DNA of 52,138 nt from Lachnospiraceae bacterium (GTDB lineage Bacteria; Bacillota; Clostridia; Lachnospirales; Lachnospiraceae). The DNA lies in the NCBI GenBank assembly GCA_024688505.1, contig JAILDZ010000139.1, forward strand, positions 1 through 52,138, in the 5' to 3' direction. The position numbers and the translations under genes are program-made. The stretch's first letter is position 1; each line of letters begins with the position of its first letter. The notes beneath the pieces are model-generated. The model saw only the letters and a list, made by a program, of their open reading frames with translations. It made no database searches and had not been told where the DNA came from. Below are positions 7,639-16,363 of the stretch, in pieces.

Positions 7639-9327
7639 ATGAGCAGGAAAGTATATCTTAATAAAAACTGGAGATTTAATCCGTCATTTAATGATGGATT
7701 CATATATGCTCCAATGAAAGAGGGAGCAGTGGCACAGCTGCCGCACGTTGTGCAGGAGCTGCCCTTTTCATATTATGATCCGGCAGCCGTAACTTCCGAG
7801 GTATGCTATCAGAAGTCTTTTATTCCGAATGAGGCATGGAAGGACAGCCATATCTACTTATGTCTGGAAAGGGTGGCCTATAGCTTCACTCTGTATTTTA
7901 ACGGCGAGAAGATCCTGACCCATGATGAATACAATGCTGCCTGCAAAGCGGATCTCACCGGGCTTATGCGTTTCGGCGCAGAGAACCTGGCAGTGCTTAA
8001 AGTCTTTCCTGAGAAGGGAAGCGTCCTACCCTATCCGGGAGGGATAACGGGTGATGTGTATCTGCTGATCGAAGATGAGATATGTTTAAAAGAAGTGAAG
8101 GTCATCCCCAGGATCGAACAGATCCATACAGCGGGAAAGTCTGCCGAAGAGATAGCAGATCTCAGGGTGATGGCAAATCTCACCACCACGGTGGTCTTGT
8201 CTGATCCCGGAACAGAAATCATGGACACCGGCAGGCTTTCTGTGACCCAGTATCTGAACGGGAAGAAGATCTTCGGTGCCCCTCTCAGAAACGATACATT
8301 TCAGACCCAGCTTTATAAAGCGGCTCTATGGGACCCTCTTTCTCCGTCCGTGTATGTGATCACAACAGAGCTTTGCTTGGACGGTAAGGCCATGGACAGC
8401 ATTTCTCATCGTATAGGATTTCGTGACGGTTCGGACAGGAAAGAGGTCTTTTTCCTAAACGGCAGGAAGCTTTTCGGAAATGCATTCAGGTGTCCGCTCT
8501 GTCTTCCCTATACAGGACTTGCAATCCCGGAGAGAACTGAAAGAGAAAGGGTGTGGCTCATAAAAGAAGAGCTTAATTTCAGCGCAGTCATATTTGATGA
8601 TATCCTGCCATCTCATGATTTTCTCGATGCCTGTGATGACATGGGGCTGCCGGTCTTTCTTAATCTTATTTCAAGTGAGGAGAATAATGCTAACGGTCAG
8701 GAGGAGAAGGAAGTGATCCTTCCTCCCGTAGCAGATGAGTATATGCATCATCCCTGCATTATGAGCTGGGGAGAAAAGCATTCATATCTTCATGAGTTTT
8801 CCTCTGAAAAGATATGCGACAGCTTCCTGAACAAGAATGCCGCATTCTTTACTGCAGCAGGAGCATCCGATGCTTCGGGGAAGAAAACGGGTATCATGGA
8901 AATCCTGAAAAACAACATGTCGCTCGGGAAGAAAGAAGATGATCCCAAGGAGCATTTTATTACGAAGACATTCACAGATACCGAAGCAGGTTTTATATCT
9001 AAAACCGGCCTGTCCGTAAATCCCCTTTCAAAAAAAGTGCTTCATGTGCTCCTGTCTGCAAATGAACTTTCCGAGAAGCACTCCTATGATATGACTATGG
9101 TCCGCCTTTTTATGACCGATGAAAAAGGAGAAATCCTGCCGGATGCATTTGATGCCATCCGGCTGGAAGCAGAGGGCGCAGTGGAAGTTTACGGTCCATC
9201 CCTCTTTTCATTAAATGCCGGTTCGGGAGGATTCTTCATTCGCTCCGCCGGTCATACCGGCGAAGGAGCCGTCACAGTGAGTTCCACCGAAAACAGACCC
9301 ATTCGTATCACTTTTAAGGTGGAGTAG
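7639..9327 (+). CDS. Glycoside hydrolase family 2-like protein, probably catalytically dead
   Basis: A 562-aa protein built like a beta-galactosidase/glucuronidase but short. The N-terminal jelly-roll (about 1-150) has the typical pattern of a YFNGEKI turn and PYPGGITGDV. An Ig-like domain follows (about 160-270). The region corresponding to the TIM barrel (about 275-450) is strongly reduced: where family members have HPSxxxWSxGNE it has HHPCIMSWGEKHSY (His370-Trp377), and no nucleophile-type Glu strand can be found before the C-terminal domain (about 460-562, ending in a GH2 domain-5-like fold with TGEGAVTVSS). It may be a carbohydrate-binding relic or pseudoenzyme. No signal peptide. The SD AAGGAGG (7609-7615) is 23 bases from the ATG, unusually far; an 11-codon ORF (7591-7626) spans that SD and a 3-codon ORF (7631-7642) overlaps the start. 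Confidence 0.75.
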   Translation: MSRKVYLNKNWRFNPSFNDGFIYAPMKEGAVAQLPHVVQELPFSYYDPAAVTSEVCYQKSFIPNEAWKDSHIYLCLERVAYSFTLYFNGEKILTHDEYNAACKADLTGLMRFGAENLAVLKVFPEKGSVLPYPGGITGDVYLLIEDEICLKEVKVIPRIEQIHTAGKSAEEIADLRVMANLTTTVVLSDPGTEIMDTGRLSVTQYLNGKKIFGAPLRNDTFQTQLYKAALWDPLSPSVYVITTELCLDGKAMDSISHRIGFRDGSDRKEVFFLNGRKLFGNAFRCPLCLPYTGLAIPERTERERVWLIKEELNFSAVIFDDILPSHDFLDACDDMGLPVFLNLISSEENNANGQEEKEVILPPVADEYMHHPCIMSWGEKHSYLHEFSSEKICDSFLNKNAAFFTAAGASDASGKKTGIMEILKNNMSLGKKEDDPKEHFITKTFTDTEAGFISKTGLSVNPLSKKVLHVLLSANELSEKHSYDMTMVRLFMTDEKGEILPDAFDAIRLEAEGAVEVYGPSLFSLNAGSGGFFIRSAGHTGEGAVTVSSTENRPIRITFKVE

Positions 9328-9395
9328 ACCTTCTTTTTTTGTCTTTTCAGTTGTGATAAAATAACTTCTAGTTTTATGTATAATCGGAGGCTTTT

Positions 9396-10568
9396 ATGAA
9401 ACGTAAATGGGATGAACTTATGGAAAAGCGCTGGGCTGCAAATGCAGCAGCGCTTTGTATTGCTGTCACGTTCTTTGCACTTCTTATGAATCTGCCGGGA
9501 ATAGTGGGAGCGTTAAAGAGATTCTTTAATCTCTTTACACCTATCGTGATAGGCATATTCTTAGCCTATATCATAAATCCGTTTGAGAAATTCATTGAGA
9601 AAAAGCTGCTTCACAAAATAAAAAGTGAGAAGACCAGACACATACTGGGAGTGGTGCTGGCGCTGCTCAGTATAGTGGCCGTGATCGTACTTCTGCTTGT
9701 GGCACTGATACCTTCTGTGATAAACAGCTTTGTTTCCCTGGTTAATAATATGGGAGCATATGTGGATAATATCAGTGCAAATCTGGAGAATCTGGCAGTA
9801 TTGCTGGAACAGTATGATGTGGATATAGAGAATGCCGTGGAGCGGATCACAGCGATGTTAAATGACCTGGTTCCCGATATGAACAGTGTCATGGTAATGG
9901 TGCGGGAAGCATCTACGAAAGCCGGAGCATCTGCATCCAACTGGTTCTTCGGCATCGTACTGGCTGTATATTTCCTTATGGGAAAAGAGAAGCTCTTAAA
10001 GGGGCTGGAAAAGCTTCGCAGATCCGCACTTACGGAAGAGACATATGATAGAAACAGTGCTTTTATCATGCGCTGCCATAATATTCTCACAAGCTATGTG
10101 GGATATGACATTATAGACGGTATCATAGTGGGTGTCATAAATGCCATAGCCATGCTGATCTTCAGGCTCCCCTTCGTGCCGCTGATATCCGTTATCGTGG
10201 GAGTCACGAACCTGGTGCCCACCTTCGGTCCCTTAGTGGGAGCTGTTATGGGCGGTATCATCCTGGTACTGAATGATCCGGTGCAGGCACTTATATTCCT
10301 GATAATCACAGTTGTTCTGCAGACTTTGGACGGATATGTGATAAAGCCGAAATTCTTCGGAAGCGCCCTTGGTGTATCCGGTGTATGGATACTGATCGCC
10401 ATCATTATGGGTGGAAAATTCTTCGGAATAATGGGTATCGTTCTTTCCATTCCGGTGGTAGCTATATTCACGTTTGTATATGAAGAGGCCATACTTCCCA
10501 TCCTGGCTAAGAAACGTGATGAGAGAAAGAAAAAAAGAGATGAAGCCAGAGCGAGGGAGAAGGAATAA
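9396..10568 (+). CDS. AI-2E family (PerM/YtvI-like) transporter
   Basis: A 390-aa polytopic membrane protein of the AI-2E/PerM superfamily, whose members export autoinducer-2, exchange ions, or are uncharacterised. Visible are an N-terminal pair of hydrophobic helices, a soluble-looking central segment (about 110-175), and the conserved C-terminal half with FRLPFVPLISVIVGVTNLVPTFGP, the NLVPxxGP signature of the family, followed by VVLQTLDGYVIKPKFFGSALGVSG. The last 20 residues are a Lys/Arg/Glu-rich cytoplasmic tail. GGAGG (9386-9390) precedes the ATG. Its stop abuts the alpha-galactosidase start (TAAATG). The substrate is not predictable. Confidence 0.9.
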   Translation: MKRKWDELMEKRWAANAAALCIAVTFFALLMNLPGIVGALKRFFNLFTPIVIGIFLAYIINPFEKFIEKKLLHKIKSEKTRHILGVVLALLSIVAVIVLLLVALIPSVINSFVSLVNNMGAYVDNISANLENLAVLLEQYDVDIENAVERITAMLNDLVPDMNSVMVMVREASTKAGASASNWFFGIVLAVYFLMGKEKLLKGLEKLRRSALTEETYDRNSAFIMRCHNILTSYVGYDIIDGIIVGVINAIAMLIFRLPFVPLISVIVGVTNLVPTFGPLVGAVMGGIILVLNDPVQALIFLIITVVLQTLDGYVIKPKFFGSALGVSGVWILIAIIMGGKFFGIMGIVLSIPVVAIFTFVYEEAILPILAKKRDERKKKRDEARAREKE

Positions 10569-12917
10569 ATGATAAGAAAGATAATAGGGGAATGTCCTGT
10601 ATTTGTCCTTGATACATTTGGCACCACATATGCCATGAGAGTGCTTGAAACCGGACAGATAGAGCATCTCTACTACGGAAGAAAAATACGTATAGATGAT
10701 GCGGAAGCCTTAAAGGAAAAACACGCTTTCGCTCCCGGAAATACCATTTGTTACGATAATGATCATCCGAATTTCAGTCTGGAGGATATGTGCCTTGAGA
10801 TGTCGTCCAGGGGAAAGGGCGATGTGCGGGATCCCTTCATAGATGTCATGAGCGAAAGCGGCATATCCACTGCGGATTTTGTCTATGACTCCGACAGGAT
10901 AGAGGACGGAAAAGCAGAGTTTAAGACCCTTCCGGGATCATATGACGAAGAAGGAAAGGTGGAACACCTCACTGTCACTATGCGGGATAAGAACATGGGG
11001 TACCTGCTGGAACTCCACTACTTTGTATATGCTGCAGAAGACGTGATCACGAGATCCGCCAGATTCATAAATAAGAGTAAAGAAAATGTGCATCTTAACA
11101 GGATCATGAGTCTGCAGCTGGACATTAACGACTCGGATTTTGTCATCACCACATTCCATGGCGGATGGGCAAAGGAGATGAATCGGCACAGGGTGACACT
11201 GTCTGCCGGAAGATTTGTAAACGACACATCCATCGGCTATTCTTCAAACCGTGCGAATCCTCTTTTTCTGCTGGGAAGGGAACACACCACGGAAGATCAC
11301 GGAGAGGCCTATGGCTTTAACCTGATATACAGCGGAAATCATTATGAAGCAGCGGAAGTAAACGCTTTTCAAAAGACCAGGATCCTCACCGGCATTAATC
11401 CTGAGGGATTCTCATTCGTTATAGGACCGGATGAGGATTTCGAGGCACCGGAAGCAGTTATGACCTGGTCGGATAAAGGCTATAACGGCATGAGTCATAA
11501 TATGCATGCCTTTGTCCGCAAACATATCGTCCGCGGAGAGTGGAGAGACAAGGACAGACCGATTCTTTTAAACAGTTGGGAAGCGGCATACTTTGATATC
11601 AATGAAAGCAGCCTTCTTAAGCTGGCAAAGGCAGGCAGAGATGTGGGTATAGAGCTTTTTGTCATGGACGACGGATGGTTCGGTACCAGAAATGATGATA
11701 AGCAGGCTCTGGGTGACTGGGACGTGAATCTTAAAAAGCTTCCAAACGGCCTTAAGGGGCTCTGTGATAAAGTAAACGATCTGGGGCTTAAGTTTGGGAT
11801 CTGGGTGGAGCCTGAGATGGTGAATGTGGATTCCGAGCTTTTCAGACTGCATCCCGACTGGGCAGTATGCATACCCGGCAAAGATCACTCAGAAGGCAGA
11901 ACCCAGAGAATACTGGATCTCTCAAATCCCGACGTGGTGGAATACATGACGGATAAGATGAGAAACACCTTTAAGAGTGCGAATATCTCATATGTGAAAT
12001 GGGATATGAACAGGATCTTTTCAGACGTTTACTCACAGTATCTCGATAAAGACAGACAGAGCGAGCTTTCCCACAGATATATCATGGGGCTCTACCGCAT
12101 GATGAAAGACCTCACGGAGGAGTTTCCGCATATCCTCTTTGAAGGATGCGCATCCGGCGGAAACAGATTTGACCTGGGAATACTGTGTTATTTCCCGCAG
12201 ATCTGGGGCTCTGACAATACAGATGCAGTGTGCAGACTGAACATGCATAACGGATATAGCTACGGCTATCCCATGAACACTGTGGGAGCACATGTGTCCG
12301 CTTGTCCGAACCATCAGACCCTTCGCGTGACACCGCTAATGACCCGGTTTGCCGTATCATCCTTCGGATCACTGGGATATGAATGCAATCTCTGTGACAT
12401 GAAGAAGGAAGACCTGGAAGAGATAAAGGAACAGATAGAGACATATAAGAAATACAGACATACCATGCAGCATGGCACTTTCTACCGGGTGAAGGAAGGA
12501 AACACATATCAGTGGATAGTGGTGTCCCCCGATAAGAGCACCGCGGTGGGAATGCTTATGAGAAAAGAAAGCAAACCCGGAGAGATGTATGACTGCTTTA
12601 AGGCAAAGGGACTGAGAGAGGATTCCAGATATCATTTCTTCGGACAAAAGAAGAAGTATAATGTGAAGAATTTCGGAGACCTTATAAATATGGTATCTCC
12701 GGTGCATGTGAAGCAGGACAGTGCTATGCATAATATCATAGCAAAGTTTGTGAAGATGGATGGAGAAACGGAAGACTATACCGTATACGGTGATGAACTT
12801 ATGTATGCGGGAGTGAAGCTGAAACAGAGTTTCGTGGGAACCGGATATAATGAGGAAGTGAGATACTTCCCCGACTTTGGTTCCAGACTGTATTTCATGG
12901 AGGAAATATCAGAGTGA
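10569..12917 (+). CDS. Alpha-galactosidase, GH36 family
   Basis: Hydrolyses terminal alpha-1,6-linked galactose from raffinose-family oligosaccharides and galactomannan fragments by a retaining mechanism. At 782 aa it is longer than a typical GH36 homotetramer subunit (about 730 aa) by a modest margin. Domains: N-terminal beta-sandwich (about 1-320), (beta/alpha)8 barrel (about 325-660) and a C-terminal beta domain. The nucleophile lies in KWDMNR (Asp479) and the acid/base in WGSDNTD (Asp549), with VMDDGWFG, WVEPEMVN and CASGGNRFD also present. There is no signal peptide, so it acts in the cytoplasm on imported oligosaccharides. It starts one base after the permease stop and overlaps the lipid kinase start by 4 bases, so all three genes are translationally coupled. 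Confidence 0.95.
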   Translation: MIRKIIGECPVFVLDTFGTTYAMRVLETGQIEHLYYGRKIRIDDAEALKEKHAFAPGNTICYDNDHPNFSLEDMCLEMSSRGKGDVRDPFIDVMSESGISTADFVYDSDRIEDGKAEFKTLPGSYDEEGKVEHLTVTMRDKNMGYLLELHYFVYAAEDVITRSARFINKSKENVHLNRIMSLQLDINDSDFVITTFHGGWAKEMNRHRVTLSAGRFVNDTSIGYSSNRANPLFLLGREHTTEDHGEAYGFNLIYSGNHYEAAEVNAFQKTRILTGINPEGFSFVIGPDEDFEAPEAVMTWSDKGYNGMSHNMHAFVRKHIVRGEWRDKDRPILLNSWEAAYFDINESSLLKLAKAGRDVGIELFVMDDGWFGTRNDDKQALGDWDVNLKKLPNGLKGLCDKVNDLGLKFGIWVEPEMVNVDSELFRLHPDWAVCIPGKDHSEGRTQRILDLSNPDVVEYMTDKMRNTFKSANISYVKWDMNRIFSDVYSQYLDKDRQSELSHRYIMGLYRMMKDLTEEFPHILFEGCASGGNRFDLGILCYFPQIWGSDNTDAVCRLNMHNGYSYGYPMNTVGAHVSACPNHQTLRVTPLMTRFAVSSFGSLGYECNLCDMKKEDLEEIKEQIETYKKYRHTMQHGTFYRVKEGNTYQWIVVSPDKSTAVGMLMRKESKPGEMYDCFKAKGLREDSRYHFFGQKKKYNVKNFGDLINMVSPVHVKQDSAMHNIIAKFVKMDGETEDYTVYGDELMYAGVKLKQSFVGTGYNEEVRYFPDFGSRLYFMEEISE

Positions 12918-13843
12918 TAGATTTTATAGTTAACGAGACATCGGGTACCGGAAAATCAAAAGGGCTCTGGAAGGAAATAGAAGAAAGACTAAGGAACGCC
13001 GGGATCGAATACCGGGCTCATGTGACTGAGTACCCGGGACACACCACGGTTCTGGCCAGACAGATCACATCCGAACCCGGAGAAAAGACCGTCATCGTGG
13101 TGGGAGGAGACGGCACCGCAAATGAGACTGTAAACGGTATAGTGGATTTCGACAGGACCCGCTTCGGATACGTGCCCACGGGATCCGGAAACGATCTGGG
13201 ACGAGGCCTTTCCATTCGAAGAAACCCTGCGGATCAGGCTCTTCATCTTTCCACATCAAAGGAAGAGATAAAGATGGACCTGGGGGAAGTGACTACGGAA
13301 AAAGGAGAAAAAAGACTCTTTAATATCTCAGCAGGACTGGGACTGGATGCCAGCGTATGCAAGCACGCCCTCACATCTCCGCTAAAAAAGATGCTAAATA
13401 AGATAAAAATGGGAAGTGCTACATATGCCATCCTCACATTAAAGCATCTGTTTTACGATAAGCCCGCAGACGGGATGTATACCATCACAGATGCCGGAGG
13501 CAGTAAGACTACGGGAAATACCAAGAACCTGATCTTTGCGGCTGCCATGAATTTTTCCTGTGAGGGAGGCGGCGTCCCCATGGCACCGGAGGCGGTGTGC
13601 ACGGATGGACTTCTGGACCTCACCAGCGCAAAGGACATGCCGAGATTCTTATGCTTTTGCTACTTCCCGTTTCTCATAGCGGGAAAGCAGGAGAGGATCA
13701 GGAAATTTACCATGCTGAAGTTTAAAACCATCACTTTCAGACTGAAATCACCCATGGCTGTACACGCAGACGGGGAGTATCTGGGAGACATGTGCACAGT
13801 GTCATTTGGTGCAGTGCCCGGAAAGCTCAGAGTGATTGTGTGA
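12914..13843 (+). CDS. YegS/DagK-like lipid kinase
   Basis: A 309-aa member of the diacylglycerol kinase catalytic-domain family (YegS/DgkB type), which phosphorylates diacylglycerol or related lipids at the membrane surface and recycles lipid head-group leftovers. The nucleotide-binding motif VVGGDGTANETVNG (about residues 56-69) and PTGSGNDLGRGL are present, and the C-terminal beta-sandwich carries the AEAVCTDGLLDL-like segment, here EAVCTDGLLDLT. Start is GTG inside GTGA, overlapping the alpha-galactosidase stop. Its link to galactoside metabolism is positional only. Confidence 0.9.
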   Translation: MIDFIVNETSGTGKSKGLWKEIEERLRNAGIEYRAHVTEYPGHTTVLARQITSEPGEKTVIVVGGDGTANETVNGIVDFDRTRFGYVPTGSGNDLGRGLSIRRNPADQALHLSTSKEEIKMDLGEVTTEKGEKRLFNISAGLGLDASVCKHALTSPLKKMLNKIKMGSATYAILTLKHLFYDKPADGMYTITDAGGSKTTGNTKNLIFAAAMNFSCEGGGVPMAPEAVCTDGLLDLTSAKDMPRFLCFCYFPFLIAGKQERIRKFTMLKFKTITFRLKSPMAVHADGEYLGDMCTVSFGAVPGKLRVIV

Positions 13844-13864
13844 AGCATATAAAAATGATAGAAT
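13836..13864 (+). promoter_or_regulatory. Possible promoter before punA
   Basis: TTGTGT (13836-13841), a 17-base spacer and TAGAAT (13859-13864). The -35 match is weak, and the box overlaps the stop region of the lipid kinase gene. Confidence 0.4.
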
Positions 13865-13908
13865 AAGTAAGATTGTTTTGCTTTAGGTCAGAAGAAGGAG
13901 AATAAAGA

Positions 13909-14742
13909 ATGAATCCTATTTATGAGAAACTGATGCGATGTGTGGAGTCCGTGAAAGCCAAGACGGACTTTAAACCGAAGGTGGGAATAGTCCTTGGATC
14001 CGGCCTCGGCGACTATGCAGAGACCATGGAGATCGTGGCCACAGTAGATTATAAAGACATAGACGGCTTCCCGGTATCCACCGCTCCCGGACATAAAGGC
14101 AGATTTGTGTTCGGATATGTGGGAGACAATGATAAAAAGGTGCCGTGTGTGGCAATGCAGGGAAGAGTGCACTTCTATGAAGGATATGATATGACAGATG
14201 TGGTGCTTCCCGTGAGACTGATGAAGATGCTGGGAGCAGAGATCCTGTTTCTCACCAATGCATCGGGCGGTATCAGGCATGACCTTCATGCCGGAGATCT
14301 GATGCTCCTTATCGATCATGTGAGCACATTTGTACCTTCACCCCTCCGCGGTGAGAACATCAAAGAACTGGGAGTACGTTTCCCGGATATGAGCCATGTG
14401 TATGATGAAGAGCTTTCCGATGTGATCCGAAGGACTGCCGTATCACTGGACATCAGACTGAAAGAGGGAATATATCTGCAGACACCGGGACCGAACTATG
14501 AAAGTCCTGCCGAGATCAGGATGTTTAGGACTCTCGGTGCCGATGCAGTGGGTATGAGCACTGTATGTGAGGCTATGGCGGCACATCATATGGGCACCAG
14601 AGTAGTGGCTATTTCATGCATCTCGAACCTGGCAGCTGGCATCAGCCCCACACCTCTTTCCGAGCAGGAGGTTATCGATGCCGGCAAGAAGGTGGCGAAG
14701 ACCTTCACCGCGCTGGTGACTGAGTCCATCAAGAATTTCTAG
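13909..14742 (+). CDS. punA: Purine-nucleoside phosphorylase (trimeric, PNP-I)
   Basis: Splits inosine or guanosine with phosphate into base and ribose-1-phosphate in purine salvage. At 277 aa it fits the low-molecular-mass trimeric class. Motifs: phosphate loop GIVLGSGLGDY, APGHKGRF, MQGRVHFYEGYDM, TNASGGI, and the base/ribose-binding QTPGPNYESPAEIR plus GMSTVCEA. The SD AAGGAG lies 8 bases before the ATG. It is followed by a palindromic element and an MTA/SAH deaminase gene, which makes a purine-salvage grouping: the deaminase can deliver inosine-type products that this class of enzyme cleaves. Confidence 0.95.
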   Translation: MNPIYEKLMRCVESVKAKTDFKPKVGIVLGSGLGDYAETMEIVATVDYKDIDGFPVSTAPGHKGRFVFGYVGDNDKKVPCVAMQGRVHFYEGYDMTDVVLPVRLMKMLGAEILFLTNASGGIRHDLHAGDLMLLIDHVSTFVPSPLRGENIKELGVRFPDMSHVYDEELSDVIRRTAVSLDIRLKEGIYLQTPGPNYESPAEIRMFRTLGADAVGMSTVCEAMAAHHMGTRVVAISCISNLAAGISPTPLSEQEVIDAGKKVAKTFTALVTESIKNF

Positions 14743-14751
14743 GATGTGCCG

Positions 14752-14885
14752 CATGTAATGCCATGATATACGTTTCTTCCGCCCATGATCCCATGATCAA
14801 AATCCGTGCTCTGCACGGAATCATGCGCGCGGATTTTGATCATGGCTATCATGGGCTGTATATAATATGTGAATGGCATTACATG
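14752..14885. repeat. 134-nt imperfect palindrome (long hairpin element)
   Basis: Outer arms are perfect: CATGTAATGCCAT (14752-14764) and ATGGCATTACATG (14873-14885). Inner arms GCCCATGAT (14781-14789) plus CCATGATCAAAATCCG (14791-14806) pair with CGGATTTTGATCATGG (14830-14845) plus ATCATGGGC (14848-14856), giving 25 bp with one 1-versus-2-base bulge. The apex contains a second hairpin CCGTGC-TCT-GCACGG (14804-14818). Two 16-base segments between outer and inner arms do not pair. CATGAT/ATCATG recurs at least six times. No U-tract follows, so it is not a normal terminator. TATAAT at 14861-14866 could serve as a -10 for the next gene. Confidence 0.8.
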
Positions 14886-14915
14886 ATTTAAACAAACAAT
14901 AGAAAGGAAGAAGTT

Positions 14916-16214
14916 ATGAATATAAGATTCTATAATGCAAGGATCCTTAAGACCAACGACGACCACAGCTTTGATATAGTGGAAGGCGAGCTTTGGGTCA
15001 AGGGAAACGAGATAGTATACATCGGCGACGGCAGCGACGCCGGAAACGTGGTCAAAGGATCTGATGTGATCGTATGGGATAAGACCGTGGATGCAAAGAG
15101 AAATCTCCTGCTTCCCGGATTCAAGAATGCACATACCCACACAGCCATGACGTTCCTTCGGTCGTTTGCGGATGACACCACTCTTCAGAACTGGCTTTTT
15201 AACCAGGTGTTCCCCAGAGAAGGACAGCTTACAGAGGATGATGTGTACTGGCTGAACATCCTGGGTATCATGGAGTATCTGACATCCGGTATCACATCCA
15301 ATTTCGACATGTATTTCTTCCCGCCAAAGGATGCCAAGGCATCCGTAGACTGCGGGTTCAGAACAGTGCTGACTTCCGGTCTTAATAATTTCGGCGGCAC
15401 TGTGGAGGCAGTGGAAGAGAACTATCATATCGTAAACGAGATGAGCGATCTTACTTCCTTCATCATCGGTTTCCATGCGGAATACACCACTTCAAAGGAA
15501 CTGATGGAAGGCATAGCAGATCTGGCAGAGAAAGTGAAGTCCCCTGTATGGATGCATAATGCCGAGACCGAGCTTGAGGTGAAGGAATGCTTTGACAGAT
15601 GGGGAATGAGCCCCACTCAGATCACAGACTCTCTGGGCATGTATAAATACGGCGGCGGCGGATATCACTGCGTATGGATGGATGACAGGGACTTCGAGAT
15701 CTTTAAAGAGAAGAAGCTTACGGCAGTCACAAATCCATGCTCGAACCTGAAGCTGGCCAGCGGTATCGCACCCATCACCAGATATCTGAAGGAAGGCATC
15801 CCGGTTGCCATCGGTACCGACGGACCTGCCTCCAATAATGCACTGGACTTCTTCCGCGAGATGTATCTCATGACAGCCCTTGCAAAGGTGCGTGAGATGG
15901 ATCCGGAAGCAGTGGCTGCGGACGAGGTTCTGTATTCTGCCACAGCAGTGGGCGCACAGTGTATGGGACTGAATGACTGTGACAGACTGGAAGTGGGCAA
16001 GAAAGCCGATATCATCATGATCGATATGGATTGCCCGAATATGCAGCCTGAGAATAATATCGTGAAGAACGTGGTCTATAGCGGCAGCAAGCAGAATGTC
16101 ATCATGACCATGGTGAACGGAAAGATCCTGTACGAGAACGGTGAATTCGACATCGGTTTCGACAAGAAGGAAATATATGCAAAAGCTAACGCCATCATAG
16201 GCAGAATGAAATAG
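14916..16214 (+). CDS. mtaD: 5-methylthioadenosine/S-adenosylhomocysteine deaminase (amidohydrolase)
   Basis: A 432-aa metal-dependent amidohydrolase that deaminates S-adenosylhomocysteine, methylthioadenosine or adenosine to the inosyl compounds. The metal site shows GFKNAHTH (His73, His75), GFHAEYTTS, a further His in WMHNAETELEV, and the Asp of IGTDGPASNN. The C-terminal VGKKADIIMIDMD stretch closes the beta-sandwich composite domain. SD GAAAGGAAG precedes the ATG. Family members include guanine or chlorohydrolase-like enzymes, so the precise nucleoside is less certain than the class. A 45-aa membrane protein and alaS follow closely, suggesting co-transcription. Confidence 0.9.
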   Translation: MNIRFYNARILKTNDDHSFDIVEGELWVKGNEIVYIGDGSDAGNVVKGSDVIVWDKTVDAKRNLLLPGFKNAHTHTAMTFLRSFADDTTLQNWLFNQVFPREGQLTEDDVYWLNILGIMEYLTSGITSNFDMYFFPPKDAKASVDCGFRTVLTSGLNNFGGTVEAVEENYHIVNEMSDLTSFIIGFHAEYTTSKELMEGIADLAEKVKSPVWMHNAETELEVKECFDRWGMSPTQITDSLGMYKYGGGGYHCVWMDDRDFEIFKEKKLTAVTNPCSNLKLASGIAPITRYLKEGIPVAIGTDGPASNNALDFFREMYLMTALAKVREMDPEAVAADEVLYSATAVGAQCMGLNDCDRLEVGKKADIIMIDMDCPNMQPENNIVKNVVYSGSKQNVIMTMVNGKILYENGEFDIGFDKKEIYAKANAIIGRMK

Positions 16215-16224
16215 GAGGTGTCTT

Positions 16225-16362
16225 ATGTCAGCAATAATTACCGCTATCATTCAGTATGCAGTCACTGCAGTGATCCTGGCACTGGTAGGATTTGCCGGTG
16301 TGAAGGTGGGCATAGCCTTAAGAAAGAATAAGAACGCAAAAGAGGAAGGACAACAGAACTAA
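16225..16362 (+). CDS. Small single-pass membrane protein, 45 aa
   Basis: A short ORF with an excellent SD (AGGAGG, 16213-16218) ahead of its ATG and only one base between its stop and the alaS start. The product begins MSAIITAIIQYAVTAVIL, has one hydrophobic segment (about residues 4-32, with a GFAG kink) and a basic, hydrophilic C-terminus (RKNKNAKEEGQQN). Start-codon context, hydrophobic pattern and tight packing all argue that it is real. Function unknown. Confidence 0.75.
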   Translation: MSAIITAIIQYAVTAVILALVGFAGVKVGIALRKNKNAKEEGQQN

Positions 16363-16363
16363 A

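Noticed and set aside
9379..9384. TATAAT before the AI-2E gene as a promoter
   Set aside because: A start seven bases on would fall after the SD (9386-9390), and no -35 box is at 16-18 bases.
14886..14915. SAM or SAH riboswitch before mtaD
   Set aside because: The upstream palindrome has none of the conserved core patterns I know for SAM or SAH riboswitches; it is reported as an unexplained repeat.
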